From the NCBI RefSeq assembly GCF_038024105.1, contig NZ_CP150661.1, positions 1,383,001 to 1,447,000 on the forward strand: a DNA stretch of 64,000 nt, in the 5' to 3' direction. This stretch comes from Polaribacter butkevichii (GTDB lineage Bacteria; Bacteroidota; Bacteroidia; Flavobacteriales; Flavobacteriaceae). The position numbers were made by a program, and so were the translations under genes. The notes beneath the pieces are model-generated. The model ran no database searches, was not told the origin of the DNA, and worked only from the letters and a program-made list of their open reading frames with translations. Of this stretch, positions 36,709-46,500 are shown in pieces; positions within the stretch are counted from its first letter, which is position 1; every line of letters starts with the position of its first letter.

Positions 36709-39092
36709 TACACCAAGTTTAAAATCTCAGTAATTAAACCATTACTTTGTTGTTCTAAATCCAGAATATCTTTAGTTACGTCTTCTATATTTCGTAAAGG
36801 CTTATGTTTATAAAAGTATTTATTAAAACTAATTTCGTAACCAATTTTGGTAGCGTCTAGATTTATCCACGCTTCTGGCACGTGCGGTTGTACTTCGTGT
36901 TTAAAGTAATTGTGTATGTTTTCTTTTAATGGTACGTTTTCTGTGTCTCGTAGGTCGCTTTCGGTTTCGTAGGTAATATATTCTCCTTTTTTAAGAGACC
37001 TCTCGACTGCGCTCGAGGTGACATCGTTACTAAAACCATAATACCCAAAATCTGCTAAGTCTTTTTCTTCACAATCTAAATGTGCTAGTAGTTTTGCTAG
37101 TTTATCACCAGATAGTTGTTCTACCTTTTTAATGACTTTTTCAGCTTCAGCATCATACCAACTTACCGCATTTAAAATGGCTTTTTTATCGCTTGCAGAA
37201 ATACTTAGTTTTTGCTTTTTAATTTCAGCATCTACTAGTTTTTTAAAGTCGTTAAAATCGTTGTATTCAGTTTTACCAATTGCTTTTAATAAAAGAGCTC
37301 CTGTTTTTACTAAATTTAAGTGTTTTTGCCATGTTGCAGGCTTGGTCAACTTCGTTTTATTGGCAGACGATAAGTTTAATTCGTTTTTTTCGCACCATTC
37401 TAAAATATCTTTTCCGTGTTTTGTGGTATTGGTGTAAATACTCTCTCCAAAGGTTTCAAACGCATATTGCATCGGTTCTTGTAAGACTCTGTCGTAACGA
37501 AGTGCTTCAATACGCTCTGCTGTAAATTGTGCTTTTAAACGTTTTGGTCTTTCTATAGTGGCTTTATAATACCCAAAATCCGAATTATCAAAAACTTTTG
37601 AAGAAATACCTTGCTCGCCTACACGTTCTTCAACACTCATGTTTTTATAAGTATTTACGATTTTAGTAATGTGTTTTGGCGAGAACTCGCAGTTTTTGTT
37701 TCCTAAGGCTTTACGTAATTTACGGTACAGTTGTACTGCATCAATCAATTGCACTTTGCCTTTGCGATTGGCAGCTTTATTGTTGCTTAAAATCCAGATA
37801 TAGGTTGTAATTCCTGTATTGTAAAACAAGTTGTTTGGTAATTGTACAATAGCTTCTAGCCAATCGTTTTCTATAATGTGTCTGCGTATGTTGCTTTCTC
37901 CTCCTCCTGCATCTCCTGTAAAAAGGCTACTTCCGTTATGTACCGAAGCAATACGTGTTCCTGTTTTACTTTGCGATAAGGACTTCATTTTATCGACCAT
38001 TTCCATTAAAAACAGTAATTGTCCGTCGGAAGAACGTGGAATGGCATCTGCTTCTTCTTCTACATTCCAATAGTTTTTTAAAGAGATTATAAAACGCGGA
38101 TCGATCACATCTTTACCATCCTTGATATATTTTTGCTCACTAGACCATGATTTTCCGTAAGGTGGATTAGATAACATAAAATCAAAAGACTTGCCAGCAA
38201 ACTCGTCTGTAGATAAGGTAGAACCTACTCTGATGTTTTCAGGATTGTTTCCTTTAATCATCATATCAGACTTACAAATTGCGTAGGTTTCGTCGTTTAT
38301 TTCCTTTCCGTATAAATAGACATCTCCTGTAGCACGAATGTCTCCTTCTTCATCTTTAATAAAGTTTTGACTTTCGGTAAGCATTCCTCCAGAACCACAA
38401 GCAGGATCATAAATAGTCATTACTGGTGGTAAGTTGTCTTTTATTGGGTCGAAGATAATGTGCGTCATTAAATCGATTACTTCACGGGGTGTAAAGTGTT
38501 CTCCTGCTTCTTCGTTATTTTCTTCGTTGAATTTTCTGATGAGTTCTTCAAAAACATACCCCATTCCTAAATTAGAAAGCGCAGGCAATTTTCTACCTTC
38601 TGGATCTTCTTTTTCAAAAGGTGTTAAGTTGATGTTTGATGAAGTAAATTTTTCTAATACATCTAACAACACATCTTTACTAGCCATATGAGCAACTTGA
38701 CTGCGAAGCTTAAATTTTTGGATAATTTCCTTCACATTAGGGCTGAAGCCATTGAGGTAATCTTCAAAGTTAGCTTGTAATATTTGTGTACTATTGGTAG
38801 CTGTATCTTTTATTTTTTGAAGTGTCCATTTACTAGTATTATAAAACACGTAACCCGAAGCTTCACGTAATCCTGTTTCGTCCCATTCGGTAAAACCAGC
38901 TTCATCACGCTGAAAAGCTAGTTCTTCTAAAACAGCGTCTTTGGTAGGTTCTAACAATGCGTCTAACCTACGTAATACAATCATTGGTAAAATAACGTCT
39001 CTATATTTACCGCGTACGTAAACATCTCTAAGACAATCGTCTGCAATAGACCAAATAAAGGATACTAATTTATTGTGTGATGATTTATTCAT
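36708..39092 (-). CDS. hsdM: Type I restriction enzyme, M (N6-adenine methylase) subunit
   Basis: The 794-residue protein has AGEHFTPREVIDLM, SAM-binding DPACGSGGM (residues 229-237) and catalytic NPPY (309-312). It is longer than many HsdM proteins because of a C-terminal extension of about 250 residues. Around residues 690-700 the reading frame carries VTSSAVERS, encoded by a palindromic repeat that appears to be inserted in frame. It heads the operon M-S-nuclease-DUF262/DUF1524-DUF262-R. Confidence 0.95.
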   Translation of the reverse strand: MNKSSHNKLVSFIWSIADDCLRDVYVRGKYRDVILPMIVLRRLDALLEPTKDAVLEELAFQRDEAGFTEWDETGLREASGYVFYNTSKWTLQKIKDTATNSTQILQANFEDYLNGFSPNVKEIIQKFKLRSQVAHMASKDVLLDVLEKFTSSNINLTPFEKEDPEGRKLPALSNLGMGYVFEELIRKFNEENNEEAGEHFTPREVIDLMTHIIFDPIKDNLPPVMTIYDPACGSGGMLTESQNFIKDEEGDIRATGDVYLYGKEINDETYAICKSDMMIKGNNPENIRVGSTLSTDEFAGKSFDFMLSNPPYGKSWSSEQKYIKDGKDVIDPRFIISLKNYWNVEEEADAIPRSSDGQLLFLMEMVDKMKSLSQSKTGTRIASVHNGSSLFTGDAGGGESNIRRHIIENDWLEAIVQLPNNLFYNTGITTYIWILSNNKAANRKGKVQLIDAVQLYRKLRKALGNKNCEFSPKHITKIVNTYKNMSVEERVGEQGISSKVFDNSDFGYYKATIERPKRLKAQFTAERIEALRYDRVLQEPMQYAFETFGESIYTNTTKHGKDILEWCEKNELNLSSANKTKLTKPATWQKHLNLVKTGALLLKAIGKTEYNDFNDFKKLVDAEIKKQKLSISASDKKAILNAVSWYDAEAEKVIKKVEQLSGDKLAKLLAHLDCEEKDLADFGYYGFSNDVTSSAVERSLKKGEYITYETESDLRDTENVPLKENIHNYFKHEVQPHVPEAWINLDATKIGYEISFNKYFYKHKPLRNIEDVTKDILDLEQQSNGLITEILNLV
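36998..37019. repeat. Palindromic repeat inside hsdM
   Basis: The palindrome has outer arms ACC/GGT and inner arms TCGA/TCGA with a 2-base bulge and loop CTGCGC. It is far more GC-rich than its surroundings and I recall near-identical units scattered in flavobacterial genomes. It adds codons for VTSSAVERS between FGYYGFSND and KKGEYITYE without breaking the frame. Confidence 0.6.
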
Positions 39093-39432
39093 GTATTTTT
39101 TTATCTTAATAAGGTAAAGTGTAATATATAATTATGCTATAATAATCCTAATTATAAGTGATAAATAGTGACATAGAAATATATTTAAAACAATTTTTTT
39201 TATGAACATTAAAAGTATGAAAACGAACTGATATATAATTACGGATTTCCATAAAACTATAGAACTATAATTACAGGTTTTACTAAAGATATAAGTATGA
39301 GTTTATTGCGTTCTTTTAATTCCTCTGATTAACAGCAAAACTCGATTTTTAAGATATTAATAATAGTCATATTACAAAACTCATAAGTCAGTTTAGATAC
39401 TCCAAAATAATTAGAAATTTTGTAGTTGTATT
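39093..39432. other. Intergenic region upstream of hsdM
   Basis: 340 bp of very AT-rich sequence between the hsdM start and the SRAP stop, both on the minus strand. It must hold the promoter of the defence operon, but I see no unambiguous TTG-N19-TAnnTTTG pair and no ORF or repeat. Confidence 0.4.
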
Positions 39433-40020
39433 TTAAAACAAAGTTGGTTGCGAAAAACCTAGTTGATTTGTAGTAAAATCATATTGAGGATTAACTTCTT
39501 CCATATTCAACCAATTTTTAAAATCATCGTCCGTTTTTAAACTAAAAGGCATTCTTAATTTTGTGTTGTGAATTTCTCTCATTATACCTTTTGCTTCGGT
39601 AGTTACTATGGTGTATGTGTTATTTGAATATAAACCTGCAAAAGCAAATAATTGATTATCAAAACCAATATCAAATTTTATTTTTTCTTTTCCTTTATGC
39701 TGCCATTCATAAAACCCATCAACCAAAATGATACATCTATTTTCTGTATAATTTTTAAACGCAGGTTTTTCTGATAAGGTTTCTACACGTGCATTTAAAG
39801 TGTAATTTCTTTTCCAATCTTCATTTGCCCAATCTGGCACTAAACCCCAATTAAATAGTTGAATTTTAGAGGAATCTAAATTTGTAATTATGGGAGTTTT
39901 GGGGTACTTGAACCCATTTATATCTGCTGATGGCTTTAAAGTTTCGCTTGAATCAATTGTAGCTTTGAATTTTTTTTCAAGATCTTTAATAGTTTTGGTT
40001 TGTTTAAAATGGTAGCACAT
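39433..40020 (-). CDS. SRAP (YedK/HMCES-like) abasic-site protein
   Basis: The 195-residue protein starts MCYHFK, so Cys2 becomes the N-terminal nucleophile that crosslinks abasic sites in single-stranded DNA. Other SRAP motifs are present: NARVETLSEKPAF, RCIILVDGFYEW and HNTKLRMPF. In Bacteroidota this gene usually accompanies S24 repressor-dinB-dnaE mutagenesis genes, as on this island. Confidence 0.93.
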   Translation of the reverse strand: MCYHFKQTKTIKDLEKKFKATIDSSETLKPSADINGFKYPKTPIITNLDSSKIQLFNWGLVPDWANEDWKRNYTLNARVETLSEKPAFKNYTENRCIILVDGFYEWQHKGKEKIKFDIGFDNQLFAFAGLYSNNTYTIVTTEAKGIMREIHNTKLRMPFSLKTDDDFKNWLNMEEVNPQYDFTTNQLGFSQPTLF

Positions 40021-40027
40021 AAGATTT

Positions 40028-40882
40028 TTAAAGATTAAGTTTTTTTAAAACTTTTTTTTGAATTTCAATTTTGCCACAAATTGGATCATTATAAATATTG
40101 TCTTCAAGTAAGTTTTCTTCAAAAAAGCGTAAGTTATAAATTACACTTCTGTTAAACTTTATAAAACTGCCGTAATTAAATATAATATTAAACTCATCTT
40201 TAAAAAAATCCGTTAATTTTTCGGAAGAATTTGAAAGCTTTATTTCAATTATATTTGTGTGTAAATTATTTTCTAAAAAAACAACTTTAGACTTCGTATG
40301 ACTTTCTATACTCCTAATGTCCTGGGGATAAATAATATATTCAATGTTGTGAATAGACTTTATTAGTAATAATCCTCTTGAAATTATATCAATATTCTCA
40401 AATAATTTGATTTTATAATCTCTACCTACCTCAATTTTCGCACATTTATAATTATGCGAAATGGAAGAAAGTAAAACTTTTCTATCTGCATAATCATAAC
40501 CTTTTACATCTCTTTTACGAACTAAATAATAGCTGTTTATATGTACAAATTTGTTCAAAGGATTTTTGTTACAAATTTTAGCATTTATTTTTTCTTCCAT
40601 TTTAACCAATGAAGTATAGCTAAGATCTGTTAAAATAAGTTGATGGCAACAAAGATGAAAATTGATTTTCTTTTGCCTGTATTCTACATAAAAGATTAAA
40701 GACACAGGTAATTTAATAGTAAGATATTTTGAATACTTTTCTTTATCAAAATTTAAACCTATACTTTTTAAATTATCTAATTCAATTTCAAGTTTTGAAA
40801 TTTCATCTAATCCAAAATGTCGAATATCAATTTTGAGTTCAATCGTATTGATATTTTTAGCTTGATTTTCTTCGGATTCCAT
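40028..40882 (-). CDS. Putative LytTR-like DNA-binding protein
   Basis: The 284-residue protein has no signal peptide. Its last 100 residues (IYPQDIRSIESHTKSKVVFL...FIKFNRSVIYNLRFFEE) resemble a LytTR DNA-binding domain, in which the final strand normally reads F-R-x-HRS-x-IVN. The N-terminal 180 residues are unrecognised. It lies 7 bp upstream of the SRAP gene and may regulate local genes; the assignment is tentative. Confidence 0.5.
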   Translation of the reverse strand: MESEENQAKNINTIELKIDIRHFGLDEISKLEIELDNLKSIGLNFDKEKYSKYLTIKLPVSLIFYVEYRQKKINFHLCCHQLILTDLSYTSLVKMEEKINAKICNKNPLNKFVHINSYYLVRKRDVKGYDYADRKVLLSSISHNYKCAKIEVGRDYKIKLFENIDIISRGLLLIKSIHNIEYIIYPQDIRSIESHTKSKVVFLENNLHTNIIEIKLSNSSEKLTDFFKDEFNIIFNYGSFIKFNRSVIYNLRFFEENLLEDNIYNDPICGKIEIQKKVLKKLNL

Positions 40883-40963
40883 TTTTGTGTCGATTATTCA
40901 AAATTTACGTTTGATACATCAATTCATTTTACTTTTACTAATATAATTTTAAATATAGATATT

Positions 40964-41068
40964 ATGAAAGGTTTAAATCAAAATAATGATTATTCACAAG
41001 ATGAACTGGATAATCATTCAAATCAGTTAAATTCTAATAATGATGCCTATTGGTCTTCTAGAGATTAG
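40964..41068 (+). CDS. Small protein of 34 residues (NNDAYWSSRD tail)
   Basis: The peptide MKGLNQNNDYSQDELDNHSN...NSNNDAYWSSRD ends like a group of very short flavobacterial proteins with NPNNxAYWxSRG tails. A terminator follows the stop codon by about 40 bp, which supports a real transcript. Function unknown. Confidence 0.6.
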   Translation: MKGLNQNNDYSQDELDNHSNQLNSNNDAYWSSRD

Positions 41069-41108
41069 TGTTAACTGGTAATTTACTAAATAGTAGTGTG
41101 TTTAGGGA

Positions 41109-41139
41109 AGTCAAGATTTAGGTCTTGGCTTTTTTTTTA
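41109..41139 (+). terminator. Terminator after the 34-residue ORF
   Basis: Stem AGTCAAGA / TCTTGGCT (one wobble) followed by nine T. Confidence 0.75.
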
Positions 41140-41419
41140 TCCTAAATTCCTTGGATCAAGCGCTACACTCATTTTTTTAGATTGAATTACATTCATACTA
41201 CAAAACCCATATCTATTGGTGATTTTCCCATAACAACCATAAATTCCCATTCCATTTATGGAGTATTGATGTACAACATTTGTAAAATGAACAGCATCAT
41301 AATAATGACCATCTTGATCAATAAAAGTACTTAGTCTCATTAATTTATTTTGAGACGTTTTGTCAAAACGAGTTGTTACCAATAAACCATAAATTAAAAC
41401 ATGCTGATTCTCAAAATCA
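41137..41419 (-). pseudogene. Duplicated 3' fragment of dnaE
   Basis: The fragment encodes about 80 residues (VTTRFDKTSQNKLMRL...) nearly identical to the last 90 residues of the full dnaE at 43518-46637, but without the rest of the gene. Nucleotides 41151-41419 match 43542-43809 with about twenty differences and one indel. After MSV the two tails diverge (ALDPRNLG here). It is a leftover of a duplication that now brackets two accessory genes. Confidence 0.88.
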
Positions 41420-41472
41420 GGTTTACCTTATAATTTATCAAAATAAGTAGTAATTACATAAAAAATAAAAGC

Positions 41473-41499
41473 TCATAATACTAATTGATAGTATTATGA
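41473..41499. terminator. Perfect 11-bp hairpin downstream of the metalloprotease gene
   Basis: TCATAATACTA / TAGTATTATGA with a 5-nt loop, about 75 bp past the stop at 41576. No clear T tract follows on either side, so it may instead be a remnant of a cassette-site hairpin. Confidence 0.4.
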
Positions 41500-41575
41500 A
41501 CCTAAAATAATAGTGTAAAAATTTAATGAAGAAAGAGTTGTTTTTAGCTTAGTTTTTTATTGTATACAGTTTTAG

Positions 41576-42370
41576 TTATTTTGATTCTTGAAAGAACTTT
41601 TTATATTTAATTATTCTATTTCTCATAGTTTGAACTTGGTCTTTTGTAAAAAAACACCTACAAGAACTATAGTCCATAAAATTATTATAATTTGGATTTT
41701 TAGAAATTTTCTTCGGCGGACAAGGTTTTGTTCTTTTTACATCAGTACAATTATTTTGTTTAGGTGTATCTGCTATAAAATCTGTTCTTTTATGAAACTT
41801 TATCTTTTTACAATTAGATTTTCCCCACACATGCCAAAGTCCGAAATAATGACCAAGTTCATGGGTTACTGTATTACTACCATTTCCAACTAATTTATAG
41901 TTTATATTAATGTGGTTTGGCTTATTTATACTATTATTATCTAACAAAACATTTGAAGAACTCAACATGTCACCAATTACAATATGTAATATTTTCCAAC
42001 TTCTACCGAAAATAGGTCTGGACGAAACGTTAGAAGAAAGGTCATATCTCCAAATATAGCCTTCGTGTTCTGGATTAAATAAGTAAAACTCAAAATTAGG
42101 ATTCCCTATTAAATTTTCGAATCTTACGTCTAATGCAGACATATTATTTTGCGCACTAAAGTTTATATTTAAATCTTGTATTTCCTTTTTTAAAACTTCA
42201 TCGGTAATTTTTTCATGAACATCTTGACTTTTTCCTTTCTCTTGTATTACATGAAAAACTACAGGGATTTTTATTGTTCTTCCATCATCTGCAGAAATTG
42301 GCTCAACTTGAGAAAATGTAAAATTAATAGAAAAGAGCATTACTATAAATAAAGTTTTTAAAGTAGTCAT
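41576..42370 (-). CDS. Secreted M43-like zinc metalloprotease
   Basis: The 264-residue protein starts with a signal peptide (ending NFTFS) and carries the metzincin motif HELGHYFGLWH (zinc ligands H170, H174, H180), with a Met-turn NFMDYSS about 60 residues later. This fits pappalysin-type (M43) proteases common in Bacteroidota. Conserved cysteines in the C-terminal part suggest disulfides. It follows a cassette-type recombination site whose junction GTTACA lies 64 bp before the ATG, so it may itself be a cassette gene. Confidence 0.85.
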   Translation of the reverse strand: MTTLKTLFIVMLFSINFTFSQVEPISADDGRTIKIPVVFHVIQEKGKSQDVHEKITDEVLKKEIQDLNINFSAQNNMSALDVRFENLIGNPNFEFYLFNPEHEGYIWRYDLSSNVSSRPIFGRSWKILHIVIGDMLSSSNVLLDNNSINKPNHININYKLVGNGSNTVTHELGHYFGLWHVWGKSNCKKIKFHKRTDFIADTPKQNNCTDVKRTKPCPPKKISKNPNYNNFMDYSSCRCFFTKDQVQTMRNRIIKYKKFFQESK

Positions 42371-42428
42371 AATATTTTTGTTTGTTACGTTGAGTTATTG
42401 AATGGAGGCTGTATTTGGTTGAATTATT

Positions 42429-42559
42429 TGTAACGTGTTTCTTATAAAGAAAGTTACGGTTTTGTGAACGGCTATTCTCCGAAGGAAAATTGATGTGAGC
42501 AAAAAAGCAACTGCCTTTGATAAAGCCTAAATTTAGCTTTTTTTTTATACGCTGTTGTA
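42429..42559 (-). repeat. attC-like site of a solitary minus-strand cassette
   Basis: 131 bp, the same length class and layout as the sites of the main array. Read on the minus strand it starts with outer box TACAAC (extended GCTTACAAC), has a central hairpin CAATTTTCC/GGAGAATAG around TTC, an inner box CGTAACTTTC, and ends ACACGTTACA. The extended box is the exact reverse complement of GTTGTAAGC at 43283-43275, the 5' end of this cassette. Confidence 0.85.
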
Positions 42560-42567
42560 AGCTGCCT

Positions 42568-43257
42568 TTAATTCAGTAAATAGATTAGTTTAAATGAAAT
42601 TCCTGCAAAAACTTTATTTGTAAATAAGCTGTTATCTGTCTGGTCTAATGCATTCAAAGGTTTTTCGTTAATTAGGATTTGTTTCCCTTTATATTTATTC
42701 ATAATTCCTTCTTTTACTTGTCTAATAGAACTAAAATCAAGTGTCAATGATAAATAAAATGGTCTTGGATTATATTTTCCTTTATCATCTTCTTCTTGAC
42801 TTCCTGGTGCATAGGCAACTCCTATTCCTCCATCAATTCTTGAATTAAACCCTGTGTCAGGCGACACTTCTGCTACATTCAAAGATACAACTCCACCCCA
42901 TTTTCCGCTTTTATATTTCCAGTCGCCATATGTAAACATTTGATTTCCATTTGCATCTTTTTTTGGGTTTCCACTTCCGTCAACTACCTTATTTTTATTT
43001 CTAAAATAGTAGTTTGGCATATAGACAATACTTGTTGAAATTACAAATGAATTTCTACTCAAATCATCAAATTCAAGTGTTAAACCACTTGGGTCTAAAT
43101 AAGCTTCGTGAGGTTTAGAAAACTTATTTTCAATTCCTGCCGAAAATCCAAATCTTATAGATTTATTGACTTTTTCTGTTAGGTCATAATCCTGACTAAA
43201 TGAATAATTAGAAAATAAAAGAACTGTTAAGATTGTAGTAAGTGTTAAAGTTTTCAT
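42568..43257 (-). CDS. Exported protein of unknown function in a solitary cassette
   Basis: The 229-residue protein has a signal peptide (ending NYSFS) and beta-rich sequence with aromatic residues (SFVISTSIVYMPNYYF, RPFYLSLTLDFSSI) and a C-terminal FKLIYLLN, suggesting an outer-membrane or periplasmic barrel. No family recognised. The ATG is 26 bp from the cassette junction at 43283 and the stop is 8 bp before its attC-like site, so the gene fills an 849-bp cassette. Confidence 0.75.
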   Translation of the reverse strand: MKTLTLTTILTVLLFSNYSFSQDYDLTEKVNKSIRFGFSAGIENKFSKPHEAYLDPSGLTLEFDDLSRNSFVISTSIVYMPNYYFRNKNKVVDGSGNPKKDANGNQMFTYGDWKYKSGKWGGVVSLNVAEVSPDTGFNSRIDGGIGVAYAPGSQEEDDKGKYNPRPFYLSLTLDFSSIRQVKEGIMNKYKGKQILINEKPLNALDQTDNSLFTNKVFAGISFKLIYLLN

Positions 43258-43274
43258 ACGGTTGGTTTTAGATT

Positions 43275-43283
43275 GCTTACAAC
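43275..43283 (-). other. 5' junction of the solitary cassette
   Basis: GTTGTAAGC on the minus strand, complementary over nine bases to the outer box of the site at 42429-42559. The bases before it (TTATCTA) do not look like the end of an attC-like site, so this may be a secondary insertion site. Confidence 0.7.
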
Positions 43284-43517
43284 TAGATAATAAAAAAAAT
43301 TGCCTCCATTATCACCTTTAATTATTTTTTGGTAATGTAATATCTAGTGGAATTAGAATTTCCATTACTTGGGGAAGAGAATTAATAACGTACTTAATTT
43401 ACAGGAAAATTTAGTGTTTTTCTGTGAGTATTTTGGTCAATAAATGGGGTAAGTAAGTTCTTCATTCTTTTTAAATAGCAGTTAAACTTAATAAAAATAA
43501 ATGTAACAATCTAAAAA

Positions 43518-46500
43518 TTAGATTATTATTTTTTTATTTTCTTGGATCACCCAAACACTCATCTTTTTAGATTGAATTACATTCATACTACAAAAACCAT
43601 ATCTATTGGTGATTTTCCCATAACAACCATAAATTCCCATTCCGTTTACTGGGTATTGATGTACAACATTGGTAAAATGTACGGCATCAAAATAATGACC
43701 ATCTTGATCAATAAAAGTACTCAGTCTCATTAATTTATTTTGAGATGTTTTGTTAAAGCGAGTAGTTACCAATAAACCATAAATTAAAACATGCTGATTC
43801 TCAAAATCAATCATTTGTTTAGCTTTAATACTTGGCAAAAAAGGTTCAGTCACCAATTTAAAATAATCATGCACAGTAAACCCTAACAATTCCATTTCAT
43901 CATAGACTTTTTCCAACCAATGAGATTCTAATTTTGGCAGTTCATACTTTACCTGTTCTGTTTTAAAAAGCAGCTCTTGTTTTGTTTTTTGTTTGGTAGC
44001 TTTCAATTTAAAAATAGCTTGCCATAATAGTTGCTTTTTGGTCTTATTAGTAAAACGAAAAGCATCAATTCTTATTAAAATGGTTAGTTGTTCAATACTA
44101 ATTACAACACGATCTATAAAGTTTTCTAAAGAGGTGAAATCCCCATATAATTGCCTTTCTGTTAACAATCTTTGAATAGTTAAATGCTCTACACTTTTTA
44201 AATACCCAAAACCCAAATAAATAGTTTTATCTATAACAATATTGGGATGGTTGCTTTTATTGATACAAGGCAATTCAATAATTGCTCCTTGCATTTTTGC
44301 TTCATGGATATAATGTTCCGTGGAATAAAAGCCACCTCCGTTATTTAAAACCGCCACCATAAATTCTATGGGGTAATAACATTTTAAAAACATACTTTGA
44401 TAACTCTCTACAGCATAAGAAGCCGAATGTCCTTTAGCAAAAGCATAGCCTGCAAAACTTTTAATTTGATTCCATACTTCAAAAATTAAAGCATCTTTAT
44501 GCCCTTTTTTTCTACAATTAGCAATAAACTTATCTTCTACAGCTTTAAACTCTTTAAGAGATCGATATTTTCCACTCATTCCACGTCTTAAAACATCTGC
44601 TTCCCCCAATGTTAAGTCTGCAAACTTACTCGCCACCTTCATCACATCTTCTTGATACACCATTACACCATACGTTTCTGGCATAATTTCTAACAAAATA
44701 GGATTCGCTTCTTTTCTTTTTTCAGGAAAACGATGTCTTTTTATAAATTCATCTTTCATTCCTGATCCTGAGACACCTGGTCTAATAATTGAACTTGCAG
44801 CCACTAAGCCTAAATAATCTTGGGTTTGTAGTTTTTGCATCAATCCTCGCATTGCAGGAGATTCTACATAATAGGCACCAATGGCTCCACCTGACTTTAA
44901 TAAGTCATTAATCTTTTTATCTTTTTTAAAACTTTCAACATCTGTTATGTCTATCGGTGGATCATCAGGATTATTTTCTTTGATAATTTCTAAGGCTTCT
45001 TTAATTTTTGCCAAACCTCGTTGTCCTAAAATATCAAACTTAAAAACACCTACATCATCTGCAATGTTCATGTCAAACTGAACGGTTGGAAATCCTTTTG
45101 GAGGTAAACTTGTTGCTGAATAATAATGAATCGGTTTTTCTAAAATCAATATTCCTGCAGAATGGACACTAACATAATTCGGGAAACCTTCAATTAGTTT
45201 ACCGTATTTTAAAACCAACATTGCAATACTATCCATTTCTTGCTGTTGATAAACTGTTGCAACGTCATTAAATGGTTGTTGATTTTTTGTTGCACTCTTT
45301 TTTACTTGTTGTTGTAAATCTGTTGTTCCCTTGTTGCTGACTTGTTGTAAAGCCTTATTTGGGGCAGTATTTCCATTATTGACAACCGTTTTTTGTTGTT
45401 TTTCTCCCTTACTCAGTTTATCTATTTCTTCTTTTGGCAATCCAAATACTTTTCCTAATTCTCTTATTACAGCTTTATACTTAAAAGTATTGTAGGTGGC
45501 TAAAAGTGCAGTGTTTTTAAAGCGTTTAAAAATATAGTTGGTAACATCTTCTCTATCTTTCCATGAAAAGTCAATATCAAAATCAGGAGGAGAAGCTCTA
45601 AAAGGATTGATAAAACGTTCGAAATACAAATCAAGTTCTACAGGGTCTACATCTGTAATACCAATAATATAAGCAACAATACTATTGGCACCACTCCCCC
45701 TTCCTACATGAAAGTAGCCTTTACTTTTTGCATAACTCACAATATCATAATTGATTAAAAAAAAGGAAACAAACTTTAAATCGATAATTACTTTCAATTC
45801 TTTCTCAAGTCGATCGTGTACTTTTTGAGTCGGATTTTTATAACGTTTATGTAAGTTGTTTTTACATAAATCCAGTAACATTTTACAATCTTCTTTAAAA
45901 CTATTACAATACTTTTTAAGGTTTTGGTTTTTTCTATCTTCGTGAAAGTCAAAAAACGTATTACAACCTTGCAATACTTTTTCTGTGTTTGCAATACTAT
46001 TTGGAAACTCTTTATAAAACGCTAACAATTCTTTTCTTTCATGTATTACATCTGTGATAAGACATTGTTCTGTAGCAAGAAGTTTGCTTAATAAAGTATT
46101 GTTATCTATGGCACGTAACAACCTGTGTGCGTTAAAATCTTTTTTATTTCGGATGGTAACCTGTTGTTGTATCACAATTCTATCTTCAAATTTCTTTAAA
46201 TGAGAAAAACGGAGCTTATTAATTTCTGCAATAGAAACTCCAATAAATTCATTCTCTTTAAAAGAAGTCATATTTAACTGCAATACTTTTTCAAACGGAT
46301 AAATGATAAATACATCTTCTAAATAACTTGGAGTATCTGGAATATCGGTTTTAGATTCTAAAAAAGTAGATAAGTATTGATTGATATTTTGAAAACCAAC
46401 ATTACTTTTTGCGATTGCTACAAATTGCTGGGTATTTCCATTTCTAAAATCAACACCGATGACAGGTTTAATATGATACTTTTTAGCTTGTTGTATAAAA

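Noticed and set aside
41137..41382. An independent 81-residue gene
   Set aside because: It is a copy of the dnaE C-terminus without start signals or domain integrity.
41541..41576. A decayed attC-like half site after the metalloprotease gene
   Set aside because: TTTAGCTTAGTTTTTTATTGTA resembles the left half of a site, but the outer box expected from GTTACA is absent and no hairpin partner is clear; too weak to annotate.
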